From JBBAGC01 sp964491265 (lineage in GTDB: Bacteria; Spirochaetota; UBA4802; UBA5550), in NCBI GenBank assembly GCA_964491265.1, contig CAZBFP010000016.1:21348-85347 (forward strand): 64,000 bases of DNA. Reading direction: 5' to 3'. Position 1 is the stretch's first letter. Every line of letters starts with the position of its first letter. Below are positions 43,617 through 53,257 of this stretch, one piece after another. Under the pieces are notes generated by a model that saw only the letters and a program-made list of their open reading frames with translations, searched no databases and was not told where the DNA came from. Made by a program: the position numbers and the translations under genes.

Positions 43617-43747
43617 GAATGCGAATGAGTTGTCACGAAGGGCAAGAAGTGCATTTTTCCCAAAAAAACTGAATGAGATTAATCTTTTAACTTTCTTAAC
43701 TTGAATCAAAAAGCTTATTATACAGAATTTATTAAAAGTGGAAATAT

Positions 43748-46492
43748 ATGGTTCTTAAATCTATGGATATGTTCGGCTTTAAGTCATTTGCCGACAAAAT
43801 ACATGTTGAATTCGAAAGCGGGATTACTGCAATAGTGGGGCCAAACGGCTGCGGTAAATCCAATGTTGTTGACGCAGTAAAATGGGTGCTTGGCGAAAAG
43901 CAGGCGAAAAACCTGAGAGGGCAGACTATGGAGGATGTTATCTTCTCCGGTACTGACCACCGGAAGGGGCTTTCACTGGCTGAGGTTTCCCTTACTATTG
44001 ATAATATCAACAGGGCTCTCGATTTTGCAGCTGATACTGTTACAATCAGCAGAAGGGTTTTCCGTGACGGGGAATCTGAATATCTTATCAATAAATCCCC
44101 TGTGCGGCTTAAAGATATAGATAAGCTCTTTATGGATACAGGTATAGGCAAATCGGCCTATTCTGTAATGGAACAGGGGAAGATGGACCTTATCCTCTCC
44201 ACAAAAGCTGAAGATCGAAGATATATTTTTGAAGAGGCTGCAGGTATTTCAAGATACAAGCTTCAGAAAAAGGAATCTCTTAAAAAGCTTCAGGATACCG
44301 GTGATAATCTTGAAAGGCTTAATGATATTATAAAAGAGATTGAACGGGAAAAGGATTTAAAGGCTAAACAGGCTGAAAAGACTAAAGAATATCTTGATTT
44401 GAAACACCGGCTTTCAGATCATGATATTAAAATAAATATTATCCGTTTTAGAGAACTGGTGCGGAAATTTGAAAAAAACAGCGAAGATATAGAAAAACTT
44501 AAAAAAGAGAGAGAAGCTGTTTCCGGACGGGTAACACGCGTAATTGCTGAAAATGAAAAGGATGAGAAGAAGAAAAATGACCTTCAGTATCAGCTTTTTG
44601 AAATTGAAAAAAAACTCGATGCCTACAGGGTCCGGAGAGAGACAATCGATATATCTACGGAAAAGAACCGCAAACTGGTTGATGAGCATGAAGCCCGTAT
44701 AAAGGGTATTGCAAAAAAAGTTGAGGAGCGGAGCGAAAGTCTCGGCAGGCTTGTTGAGGAAAAGAAAAAGAGTGAAGAGACTGCTATTCAGCTTAAAGCA
44801 CGAATTGAAGAGGACAGAAAAAAACTTGTGGAGTTTTTTGAAACAAGAAAAAGAAAGATAGATTCTATTCATAAGTCCAGGGACAGAATTGAAGATAATA
44901 ACAGAAAGATTAAAGAAACAGAATTGAATTTGAGAAAGCTCAGGGAAGCCCTTGAAGTTGTTGTAAAAAAGCTTGTTGATGCTATTGAAAAAAGAAAAAT
45001 CGAACTTGAAGACTCTGAAGAGGAGAGGCAGGAAGTAAAGCAGCTCATTGAAAATGAAATTAATGTTATTGAAATGAATCTGCACAATGCACTTGATGAG
45101 CTTAAGCTCAAGTCTGTTGATAAGGCCTGGGCTTTTCTTGAAAAGATTGATATTGCCGTTTTACGGCAGAATATATATAAGTTTGAAGGTTATGAGGATG
45201 GTTTCAGGTCAATCCTTTTTGATAAAACAGGTATTCATGCGGAAAAGGAGAATCTTGACAAAAGGATAAGGGAGCTTGTTTTAGCAGTTGATGAGATGCG
45301 GTCCGATAATGCCATGCTCGATGAGTTTATCCAGAGTGAGCAGCTTGAGCTTGAAAATGTAAACAGCATGATTACCCGCATTGAAAGGGATATTGCCAAG
45401 TTTGAAAATGACAGTAACTGGATTGAGAAGCAGCTTGCCTCTCTTGTGCACCAGATTGATGATATAAAAAAGCAGATTGAGAACTATAATGAAGATCTTA
45501 TAAGAACAGGGCGGGCTGTTGAGGATCTGAAAAGGGAGATAAAGGAATCTGAGGATAAGCTTATTCAGTTCAGTGAAAAGAGCGAATCCCTTAAGCAGAA
45601 TATCCATGAACTTTCAAGCCGCAGAGGTGAACTGGAAAAGAATATTGTTCTTCGTAAAAATGAATCAAGAAGAGATGAGGATGAGCTGGAGAAAATTACA
45701 GAGCGTATAAACGGCCTGGATAGAGCTGCTGTTGAGCTCGCTTTTAAGCGTGATGGAATACAGGATTATCTCTGGACAGAGTATGAAAAGAGAGTCCAGG
45801 ATCTGGACAGTCAGAAGGTTAATGAAACAATGGCTGCTGATTTCCAGGGTGAGATTCAGAACCTGAAAAAGAAAATTCAGGATCTGGGGCCTATTAACAA
45901 TCTTGCCATACAGGAATATAAGGATTTAAAAAAGCGTTTTGAGTATTATATAACCCAGAAAGTTGATATAGAAAAGGCCAGGGAGGATATTATATCTGTT
46001 ATTGAAGATATAAATAAAACTTCAGTTGAGCTTTTTGTTGCCACATTTCAGGATATACAGAAGAATTTTTCCGAGGTTTTTAAGCGTTTATTCGAAGGTG
46101 GAGAGGCTTTCCTTGAGATTGCAGACCTTGAAAATGTACTTGAAAGCGGAATCGATATAATGGTGAGGCCTCCGGGGAAAAAATTCAAGAATATAAATCT
46201 ACTTTCCGGCGGCGAGAGGGCCCTTACAGCAATAGCACTTCTTTTTGCCACATATATGGTTAAGCCTTCGCCATTCTGTTTCCTCGATGAAATAGATGCA
46301 CCTCTTGATGAGCAGAATATCGTCAGATTTGTGAAGATGCTGCGGGAATTCTCCAGAGGGACACAGTTTATTATTGTAACACACAATAAAAAGACCATGA
46401 GTATCAGTGAGTCTATTTATGGGGTTACAATGGAGGAACCTGGAGTTTCAAAACTTATATCTGTTAAAATGGACAGGTCTGAAGCGAACTGA
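43748..46492 (+). CDS. smc: Chromosome segregation SMC protein, short form
   Basis: 914 residues, about 250 shorter than a typical SMC. Walker A is GPNGCGKSN at 31-39, the ABC signature LSGGERAL about 817, Walker B FCFLDEIDAPLDEQN about 840, and a D-loop follows. Long coiled coils fill 165-450 and 520-760. The usual central hinge (about 130 residues, Gly-rich) is not evident; only the short KFEGYEDGFRSILFDKTGIH stretch (about 477-496) separates the coils. Function: DNA loop extrusion and chromosome organisation. Short SMC proteins are known in spirochaetes. Stands alone, without scpAB nearby. Confidence 0.93.
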   Translation: MVLKSMDMFGFKSFADKIHVEFESGITAIVGPNGCGKSNVVDAVKWVLGEKQAKNLRGQTMEDVIFSGTDHRKGLSLAEVSLTIDNINRALDFAADTVTISRRVFRDGESEYLINKSPVRLKDIDKLFMDTGIGKSAYSVMEQGKMDLILSTKAEDRRYIFEEAAGISRYKLQKKESLKKLQDTGDNLERLNDIIKEIEREKDLKAKQAEKTKEYLDLKHRLSDHDIKINIIRFRELVRKFEKNSEDIEKLKKEREAVSGRVTRVIAENEKDEKKKNDLQYQLFEIEKKLDAYRVRRETIDISTEKNRKLVDEHEARIKGIAKKVEERSESLGRLVEEKKKSEETAIQLKARIEEDRKKLVEFFETRKRKIDSIHKSRDRIEDNNRKIKETELNLRKLREALEVVVKKLVDAIEKRKIELEDSEEERQEVKQLIENEINVIEMNLHNALDELKLKSVDKAWAFLEKIDIAVLRQNIYKFEGYEDGFRSILFDKTGIHAEKENLDKRIRELVLAVDEMRSDNAMLDEFIQSEQLELENVNSMITRIERDIAKFENDSNWIEKQLASLVHQIDDIKKQIENYNEDLIRTGRAVEDLKREIKESEDKLIQFSEKSESLKQNIHELSSRRGELEKNIVLRKNESRRDEDELEKITERINGLDRAAVELAFKRDGIQDYLWTEYEKRVQDLDSQKVNETMAADFQGEIQNLKKKIQDLGPINNLAIQEYKDLKKRFEYYITQKVDIEKAREDIISVIEDINKTSVELFVATFQDIQKNFSEVFKRLFEGGEAFLEIADLENVLESGIDIMVRPPGKKFKNINLLSGGERALTAIALLFATYMVKPSPFCFLDEIDAPLDEQNIVRFVKMLREFSRGTQFIIVTHNKKTMSISESIYGVTMEEPGVSKLISVKMDRSEAN

Positions 46493-46540
46493 TTCGTCAC
46501 CCTTCCTTTAATTTTTTATATACACTTCCCCATGAATTTA

Positions 46541-46567
46541 TTGACAAATATATAATTAATATATAAA
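46541..46567 (+). promoter_or_regulatory. Putative sigma70-type promoter
   Basis: TTGACA (46541-46546), a 15-base spacer and TATAAA (46562-46567), 55 bases before the next gene's start. The spacer is two bases short of ideal; TAAATT at 46564 would give 17. Confidence 0.5.
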
Positions 46568-46621
46568 TTGTATACAGGAGTATTGTGTGTAAAAATATAT
46601 AAACACAATGGAGGGTGTAAA

Positions 46622-47182
46622 ATGAAAATATCAGCGGACAGCCTGCTGGGGTCAGCCCAGAAAATTAATAATAAAAAGAAGCTGGAAGAGGGTAGCCTTA
46701 ACAAAGAGAATAAGGGTGTTAAAACCGACTCTCTGGAACTTTCCGGGAAGATTAACTCAAGAATCGAATCTATCGAAAAAGAAGTAAAGGAGATTCAGAC
46801 CTCACTTACAAGAAACCAGATAATGAGAAGCGGCCTTGATCTCATTGCTGAGTCCCGGGCTTATGGAGAGAAATCTTCAGAAATTCTTAATAACACCACT
46901 TTCGAAGGATCTCAGATTTTAAAGGAATATCTTGCAGGTATTGCCACATCGGATAATGTTGCTTCCGGTAGAATAGATATTCAGAATCTCATCAATGATG
47001 ATATTAACAGGCTCACCAGGGTTCAGGTGGAAGTTGATAATATTATTGCTTCCGATCTAACCGCCGGGAAAAAGCCGGAAAATCTTCTTGCGGATATAAA
47101 TACTCTTTTCGGGAGAAGCGGTGCAAGTGCCGATAGCTTTTCGAATCTCAATGCGGAAAAGGTAATGCAGCTTATTAAGTAA
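46622..47182 (+). CDS. Hypothetical flagellar/cytoplasmic coiled-coil protein
   Basis: 186 residues from ATG 46622, seven bases after GGAGGG; an upstream in-frame start at 46568 lacks a ribosome site. No signal peptide or TM. Rich in helices, with a coiled-coil-like stretch (SRIESIEKEVKEIQTSL) and a C-terminal Ser/Asn-rich segment. It resembles the N-terminal region of flagellar FlgM/hook-associated proteins only in general style. No domain recognised. Confidence 0.65.
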   Translation: MKISADSLLGSAQKINNKKKLEEGSLNKENKGVKTDSLELSGKINSRIESIEKEVKEIQTSLTRNQIMRSGLDLIAESRAYGEKSSEILNNTTFEGSQILKEYLAGIATSDNVASGRIDIQNLINDDINRLTRVQVEVDNIIASDLTAGKKPENLLADINTLFGRSGASADSFSNLNAEKVMQLIK

Positions 47183-47302
47183 TTCTTCGGACTGCCGGTA
47201 AATTTTTCTATAATGAAGGATTTCCCGGCAGTTATAACAAAATTTTTCTGATATTTCACCGGCAGAAGAAATAAAAATTATTTAAAGCCAGAAGAATTAT
47301 CT

Positions 47303-47962
47303 ATGAGCATTTTAAAAATAAAGATCCTCTTAGCGATCCTTGTGATCATCATTATTTCAACCCCTATACTATATGCGGATACTTCATCTCAATCTTCTAT
47401 AAAAGATATTTATGTAATCAATTTCCGCAGTGACAGATTAAATGCAGTTGAAAGCGGTTCTATTAAAATTATTGATCAGAGTCAGATTGAAGATTGGGCG
47501 CGGGCCAGGGGCCTTGAGATTATCCCTGACAGGGAGCCTGTAATTGATAATTCAGCACTCTATCTGCTCGATTTCAGGGGTGTTTTTTCTGTGGAATCTC
47601 TTAAAAAAGATAAGCGCTATAACCTGAGAATCGATTTTGTAAAGTTTCGCAGAGGGAATAATTCGTTTTTAAGCCATTTGAAGCTCTATATACGCGACAA
47701 AAACGGAGTTGAGCATTTTTTGATGCGTCTTGATAAAAAGGAGCTTTTTGAGGTAAAAATATTTGAAACTTCTCTCCCTTTCAGATTTTCTTATGAGGGT
47801 GAATTTGAGTTGATTCTTTATGAATATTCTGAGGTCCCTGGAATATGGGGGATATGGGATATAATCATATATCCTGAAGATATGGATATTGATTCAATTC
47901 AAAGGATTGAACCTGAAATAGATGAAGAGAGCATGAAGCATAATTTGAAAATTTTCTACTAG
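47303..47962 (+). CDS. Exported hypothetical protein, possibly FlaA-like
   Basis: 219 residues. A signal peptide of about 25 residues (up to ILYADTSSQ) precedes a beta-rich domain; features are LYLLDFRGVFSVESLKKD, LKLYIRDKNGVEHFLM and EVPGIWGIWDIIIYPED. The WGIWDI pattern and size are reminiscent of spirochaete FlaA flagellar sheath proteins, but the match is weak. Periplasmic or surface location expected. Confidence 0.6.
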   Translation: MSILKIKILLAILVIIIISTPILYADTSSQSSIKDIYVINFRSDRLNAVESGSIKIIDQSQIEDWARARGLEIIPDREPVIDNSALYLLDFRGVFSVESLKKDKRYNLRIDFVKFRRGNNSFLSHLKLYIRDKNGVEHFLMRLDKKELFEVKIFETSLPFRFSYEGEFELILYEYSEVPGIWGIWDIIIYPEDMDIDSIQRIEPEIDEESMKHNLKIFY

Positions 47963-48090
47963 TTTAGATAAAATCTTTTGACAAAAAGATGTGCTTTTTT
48001 TCTCGTATTCATTAAGGTGACAGTTTTTTATCCCTTCCCGGATGTATCATGCCGGTTTAAAGTAATTAAGAAAAAAGGTAAGGTGTTGTT

Positions 48091-48384
48091 ATGTCTGATG
48101 ACTATATTGAAAAAGATTATGATGATGAAGTTTATGAAGATGACTATTACGAGGAGCACTATAATGAAGAGGAGCTCATAGATTCTGATGATGATTTAGA
48201 TGAAGATGATGATGAAGCGGGTGAGGAAGGGGCTGAGCGTAAAGTCAATATAAGCTACGCCTGCGAAGAGTGTGATTACAGATGGGATGATGTTATTATA
48301 AAAAGAAAAGATGATCTTGAAGACGATTTTGAAACCGGGACCCTCTGTCCCATGTGCGGATCTGTTAATGTAACATTGATATGA
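48091..48384 (+). CDS. Acidic protein with zinc ribbon, coupled to uvrA
   Basis: 97 residues. Residues 1-50 are nearly all Asp/Glu/Tyr (DDEVYEDDYYEEHYNEEE), followed by a zinc ribbon CEECDYRWDD...CPMCGSVNV with two CxxC knuckles. The stop overlaps the uvrA start (ATGA), so the two are translationally coupled. The acidic head resembles DNA-mimic or protein-binding tails. Function unknown. Confidence 0.7.
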   Translation: MSDDYIEKDYDDEVYEDDYYEEHYNEEELIDSDDDLDEDDDEAGEEGAERKVNISYACEECDYRWDDVIIKRKDDLEDDFETGTLCPMCGSVNVTLI

Positions 48385-51197
48385 CCGACCGCAAAATTGT
48401 CATTAAGGGTGCAAGAGAGCATAATCTTAAAAATATTTCACTGGAAATTCCCAGGGATAAGCTTGTTGTAATTACAGGACTTTCCGGCTCAGGGAAGTCC
48501 TCTCTGGCTTTTGACACTATCTATGCTGAAGGGCAGAGGCGATATGTGGAGTCTCTCTCCTCCTATGCCAGGCAGTTTCTGGGACTGATGGAAAAACCGG
48601 ATGTGGACCTTATAGAGGGGCTCTCTCCGGCAATTTCTATTGAACAGAAATCGACTCACCGGAATCCCCGCTCAACAGTGGGGACTGTTACTGAAATATA
48701 CGATTACTTCCGTCTTCTTTTCGCCAGGGTGGGTGTGCCCTACTGCTATAAGTGCGGGAAAAAGATATCCTCCCAGTCTGTTGACCAGATTGTAGAATCC
48801 CTTATGACTTTGAAAAAAAATACAAAGCTGCAGATATTATCCCCCCTGGTGCGCGGTAAAAAGGGGGAGCATGCAGAAAAAATAGAGACTGCCCGGAAAA
48901 ACGGCTTTTTAAGGCTCCGTGTTGATGGAGAATTCTACACTGTTGATGATGAAATAAAGCTGGATAAAAATAAAAAACATACAGTTGAGATTATAGTAGA
49001 CAGGCTTGTTATAAAGGACGGCATAAGACCGCGCCTTACAGATTCTATTGAAACAGCAATGGAGATGTCGGAAGGACTTATTGTTGTGCTCACCGACGAT
49101 GAGGAGAAGCTTTTTTCCACTCTCCTTTCCTGCCCGGACTGCGGTGTTTCCATGCCTGAGCTGGTCCCCAGGATGTTTTCTTTCAATACACCCTATGGAG
49201 CATGCAAAGAGTGTGACGGCCTGGGTCATCTTTTAAGATTTGATCCGGAACGGATTGTTTCCAATCCGGAGAAGTCCTTAAATGACGGTGTTCTTGAGGT
49301 GTGGGGGAAAAGCACCAGCTACTGGTATCTTGAAACTGTTGAGGCCCTGGCCAGGGGGTTTAAATTTGACCCGGCTGCTCCATGGAAGGATCTTCCTGAC
49401 AATGTTAAAAATGTGATACTCTATGGTACAAATGGTAATAAAGTAAACTACGATATTAAGAGAAAAAATTCGGAGTTTAAATTCGCCAGATCCTTCGAAG
49501 GGGTTATTCCCAATCTTGACAGAAGGTACAGGGAAACCAGTTCAGATGATATGCGGGTTTGGATGGAGAAGTATATGTCCAACAGCATCTGCCCTTCATG
49601 TAGCGGCAGAAGGTTGAGGCCTGAAAGTCTTTCTGTTATGGTTTCAGGAAAGAATATTGATGATGTATCTGCAATGTCGATCAGTGACTGCTATAATTTT
49701 TTTATGAATATTGAACTAAATGATACTGAGAAAAAAATTGCGGAACAGATTTTAAAAGAGATCAGGTCGCGTCTGAAATTTCTTAATGATGTGGGTATTG
49801 AATATCTCACACTCAACAGGGCAGCAGGGACCCTTTCAGGGGGGGAATCCCAGAGGATAAGGCTCGCTACACAGATTGGAGCAAGCCTTACAGGTGTGCT
49901 CTATGTGCTTGATGAACCGAGTATAGGTCTTCATCAGCGGGATAATGAAAAGCTTCTTGGCACTCTCAAGTTTCTTCGCGATATAGGGAATACTGTTATT
50001 GTTGTTGAGCATGATGAGGATACAATTAATGCTGCAGACTATGTTATTGACCTTGGCCCTGGAGCGGGATTAAATGGCGGCTATGTTGTTGCTGCCGGTA
50101 CACCTGAGGAGATAGGTAATTCTAAAAAGTCCCTTACAGGGAGATACCTTTCAGGTGAAAAGAGTATTCCTCTCCCTTTGACAAGGAGAGAGCCTGTCGG
50201 TTTTATTACAGTAAAAGGGGCCAGGGAGAATAATCTTAAAAATATTGATGTTAATTTCCCTGTGGGGGTTTTTACAGCTGTAACAGGCGTTTCCGGATCG
50301 GGGAAATCATCTCTTGTTATTGAAATTCTTTACAGGGCACTTTCAGGGCTTATAATGAGGTCAAAGGAGTATCCGGGAGATTTTGACGAGATTACCGCAA
50401 CAGAAATAATTGATAAGGTGATCGATATTGACCAGTCCCCCATAGGTCGCACTCCCAGGTCAAATGCGGCTACATATACCGGTCTTTTTACACCAGTGAG
50501 GGAGCTTTTTGCAAAACTCCCAGAAGCAAAGATGCGCGGTTATAAGCCGGGAAGATTCTCCTTTAATGTTGCCGGAGGGAGATGTGAGTCGTGCCAGGGG
50601 GATGGAGTAAAAAAAATTGAAATGCATTTTCTCCCCGATGTTTATATTACCTGTGATGTCTGCAAAGGGAAAAGATATAATCACGAAACACTTGAAGTAA
50701 GATATAAGGGCAAAAATATTTTTGAAGTGCTGGATATGACTGTTGATGAGGCGGTTCCATTTTTTGAAAATATTCCTGCGGTTATTTCCAGACTCCAGAC
50801 CCTTCAGAAGGTGGGGCTTGGATACATTAAACTGGGGCAGCCTGCGACCACCCTTTCCGGCGGAGAAGCCCAGAGAATTAAACTCTCCACAGAGCTTTCA
50901 AAAAGGGGTACAGGTAAAACCCTTTATATTCTTGATGAGCCTACAACGGGGCTTCATTTTGAAGATATTAAAAAGCTGCTGGAAGTGCTTAACTCACTGG
51001 TTGAAAAGGGGAACACGGTTATTGTTATTGAGCATAACCTTGACGTAATTAAAACAGCAGACTATGTTATTGACCTGGGGCCGGAGGGGGGCGATTCAGG
51101 CGGTAATATTGTTGCTCAAGGGACACCTGAGGATGTTGCACTTACAGCTGCTTCATATACAGGGAAGTTCCTTAAAAAAATGCTTAAACGTACCTGA
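48381..51197 (+). CDS. uvrA: Excinuclease ABC subunit A
   Basis: 938 residues, the full length of UvrA. Two ABC modules: Walker A GLSGSGKSS near 33 and GVSGSGKSS about 634; signatures LSGGESQRIRLATQIG and LSGGEAQRIKLSTELS; Walker B LYVLDEPSIGLHQ and LYILDEPTTGLHF. Zinc fingers are at CYKCG, CPDCG...CKECDG and CESCQGDG...CDVCKGKRY. It recognises bulky DNA lesions with UvrB. No uvrB or uvrC is nearby. Confidence 0.97.
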   Translation: MTDRKIVIKGAREHNLKNISLEIPRDKLVVITGLSGSGKSSLAFDTIYAEGQRRYVESLSSYARQFLGLMEKPDVDLIEGLSPAISIEQKSTHRNPRSTVGTVTEIYDYFRLLFARVGVPYCYKCGKKISSQSVDQIVESLMTLKKNTKLQILSPLVRGKKGEHAEKIETARKNGFLRLRVDGEFYTVDDEIKLDKNKKHTVEIIVDRLVIKDGIRPRLTDSIETAMEMSEGLIVVLTDDEEKLFSTLLSCPDCGVSMPELVPRMFSFNTPYGACKECDGLGHLLRFDPERIVSNPEKSLNDGVLEVWGKSTSYWYLETVEALARGFKFDPAAPWKDLPDNVKNVILYGTNGNKVNYDIKRKNSEFKFARSFEGVIPNLDRRYRETSSDDMRVWMEKYMSNSICPSCSGRRLRPESLSVMVSGKNIDDVSAMSISDCYNFFMNIELNDTEKKIAEQILKEIRSRLKFLNDVGIEYLTLNRAAGTLSGGESQRIRLATQIGASLTGVLYVLDEPSIGLHQRDNEKLLGTLKFLRDIGNTVIVVEHDEDTINAADYVIDLGPGAGLNGGYVVAAGTPEEIGNSKKSLTGRYLSGEKSIPLPLTRREPVGFITVKGARENNLKNIDVNFPVGVFTAVTGVSGSGKSSLVIEILYRALSGLIMRSKEYPGDFDEITATEIIDKVIDIDQSPIGRTPRSNAATYTGLFTPVRELFAKLPEAKMRGYKPGRFSFNVAGGRCESCQGDGVKKIEMHFLPDVYITCDVCKGKRYNHETLEVRYKGKNIFEVLDMTVDEAVPFFENIPAVISRLQTLQKVGLGYIKLGQPATTLSGGEAQRIKLSTELSKRGTGKTLYILDEPTTGLHFEDIKKLLEVLNSLVEKGNTVIVIEHNLDVIKTADYVIDLGPEGGDSGGNIVAQGTPEDVALTAASYTGKFLKKMLKRT

Positions 51198-51623
51198 CCT
51201 CTATCTCCTGAGCGAACTTATCCGCTTCTACCCATGTCTACCATCTGACTACTACCCACAAGTCTATATCTATCAAAATGACAAAAGATATTTCACGAAA
51301 AATAATTTAGTGAGTGCCATTATTCGGTGCATTGGCCCCCTAAATCCTACTTCGACGAACTCAGTACACCGCCCGGAGGGGGACTTTGTTTAAGTTGAAT
51401 GACAAATGATTGTAAAATAATAGCGTTTTTTAGGTTAAGATTTATTTCAAAACTTATTTTTTAAAGTCCCCCTATATTACGGGGGATTTAGGGGGCTTTT
51501 GAGAAGTGGGTAGAAGTCAGGTCTACCATAGGGGGCACGAATCAATCTATTATTATTTTTCCCGAAAATCCGTGAAGATCCGAAAACACTATTATTGAAC
51601 TAATAATTTCTTTATTGACAATA

Positions 51624-51646
51624 TTGCATTTAATTGTTGAATCTAA
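51624..51646 (+). repeat. 23-bp direct repeat, left copy (boundary of accessory island)
   Basis: TTGCATTTAATTGTTGAATCTAA; the right copy at 58199-58221 differs only at one base (C for T). A looser similarity continues to about 51670 and 58253. Confidence 0.6.
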
Positions 51647-51752
51647 TGACTTATAGATGGTGGTTTTTTAAGAATTAAATTCTAAAGAGTCGACAAATAA
51701 ACCTTATTGTGTGGTACTTTTCTATAAATACTTAACAATTTTAACTTAAAAC

Positions 51753-51766
51753 TGGCCGATCGGCCA
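51753..51766. promoter_or_regulatory. Palindrome TGGCCGATCGGCCA
   Basis: 14-bp perfect palindrome in AT-rich DNA, 229 bases before the AraC-type gene. Candidate operator; binding protein unknown. Confidence 0.35.
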
Positions 51767-51994
51767 ACTGTTCTGAACACAAAATATTGACAATTAAATT
51801 ATCCGTGTAGTTTCCTCTCATAAAATTTCATATGAGTACTTCCGGTGCTGATTAAACTGGTTTATAAAAACTAAAACTATCTTGCAAAAAACAGTAATAA
51901 TTGATCTATGTGAAATAATTAAAAGTTTTAAACTTAAGCGTTACGGTTTTGAACGGTAATCAATTATTATAAATAAAACAGGCGTGTACCATTT

Positions 51995-53074
51995 ATGAAT
52001 CAGATAATTATAGGATTTCTGCTTGTTATCGGGATTATTCTTTTCACCTGTACAGCTCTTCAACTGATTACACAGAACAAAACAACAATAAATTACCAGA
52101 TCTCATTTATTTATTTTCTGCTTGGATACTTTTTAATTTATGACTGGCTTTATCAGATAAATTATTTACAAAAAATTTCATTCATTATGTACACGGATAT
52201 TTCTGCATCATTTCTACTGGGACCGTTTTTATACTCATATACAAAAAAAATTGCAGGAAAACCGGACACTTCTCTTTTAAAATCTTTTATTCAGTATCTT
52301 CCTGGAATTATCATGCTGTGTTACTGTTTATTAAGCAACCCGGGCAGCGACGATTCTGTTGCCGGGGCATTTTTCCCGGCTGGACATAAAAATTTTGTTA
52401 TAATAAATATTCTCAGTTTTTCATGTGACCTTTCTCTCATGACCTACCTGATTCTTTCCGCAAAAATAATACATTCTATGATGAAAAATGAAGAACTGAT
52501 TTATTCATACAAGATCAGATATAATTTTTATTTTTATTTAATTTCTATTCTTACTTTTTTACTTTTTTTTGCATCATACTTCATTGAAAACAATAAACTC
52601 ATCGGCATTGGACTTTTAATCAACGGATTAAACGGGATCTATTATTTCTTGTTCAGCTACAGATATCCGGAGTACACACAGAAAGTTATTAAACCATTAA
52701 ACATTAAAAAGAGCAAAATATCTTTAAATAATATTAATATTGATGATATGATAAAAAAACTCGGTAGACTTATTGAATATGACAAAGTTTACAGATCTCC
52801 AGAAATCTCAATACAAAATCTCAGCAATTTACTTTCCATAAAAACATATGAATTATCCCTGATTCTCAATGACTATATGAATACAAACTTCAGAAATCTA
52901 ATAAACTCTAACAGGCTTAAGGACGCTCAAGCTCTTCTGACAGATGATATTGGAAAAACTGTTTTAGAAATTGCATATGAAGTCGGATTTAATTCGAAGT
53001 CTTCGTTCAACGATCTTTTTGTAAAAGAAACGGGCATCTCTCCTACTGAATTCCGCAAAAAATATAAAAAATAA
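51995..53074 (+). CDS. AraC-family regulator with 7TM N-terminus
   Basis: 359 residues. Seven hydrophobic segments within 1-220, then a hinge (about 225-255) and an AraC HTH pair: YELSLILNDYMNTNFRNLIN and VLEIAYEVGFNSKSSFNDLF followed by GISPTEFRKKYKK. Membrane-bound AraC proteins with such a front end are common in Leptospira and related groups. No extracytoplasmic domain is evident, so sensing is via the membrane part. Probably controls the large lipoprotein 183 bases downstream. Confidence 0.88.
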   Translation: MNQIIIGFLLVIGIILFTCTALQLITQNKTTINYQISFIYFLLGYFLIYDWLYQINYLQKISFIMYTDISASFLLGPFLYSYTKKIAGKPDTSLLKSFIQYLPGIIMLCYCLLSNPGSDDSVAGAFFPAGHKNFVIINILSFSCDLSLMTYLILSAKIIHSMMKNEELIYSYKIRYNFYFYLISILTFLLFFASYFIENNKLIGIGLLINGLNGIYYFLFSYRYPEYTQKVIKPLNIKKSKISLNNINIDDMIKKLGRLIEYDKVYRSPEISIQNLSNLLSIKTYELSLILNDYMNTNFRNLINSNRLKDAQALLTDDIGKTVLEIAYEVGFNSKSSFNDLFVKETGISPTEFRKKYKK

Positions 53075-53257
53075 GTCTATATTTAACAAATTTGGACGAC
53101 CTTAACCTGCCTAAATGCTATATTTATTTTAATGATTTACCTGTCAAAACTATAGTTCGAAATAAATTTATTAAAAAATCAGTTTCAAACCTTAACTTTG
53201 ATAAATTTATTTCATCAAAATCACAACAAATAGAATACTTTATGGCGGATTAAAGAT

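Larger units (their letters stand above)
42881..43747. other. Repeat-rich region before smc
   Basis: 867 bases without a clear gene. Contains MITE copy 3 (42917-43056) and a 274-bp element bounded by inverted repeats (43343-43616). The smc promoter presumably lies in the last 130 bases. Confidence 0.6.
51198..51994. other. Junction region between uvrA and the accessory island
   Basis: 797 bases without a gene. The first 350 are repeat-rich: GCCCCCTAAATCC (near 51332) pairs with GGATTTAGGGGGC (near 51486), and a decayed relative of the 41683 repeat is at about 51500-51580. After 51600 the DNA is very AT-rich. It holds a 23-bp repeat shared with 58199 and a palindrome at 51753. Confidence 0.6.
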
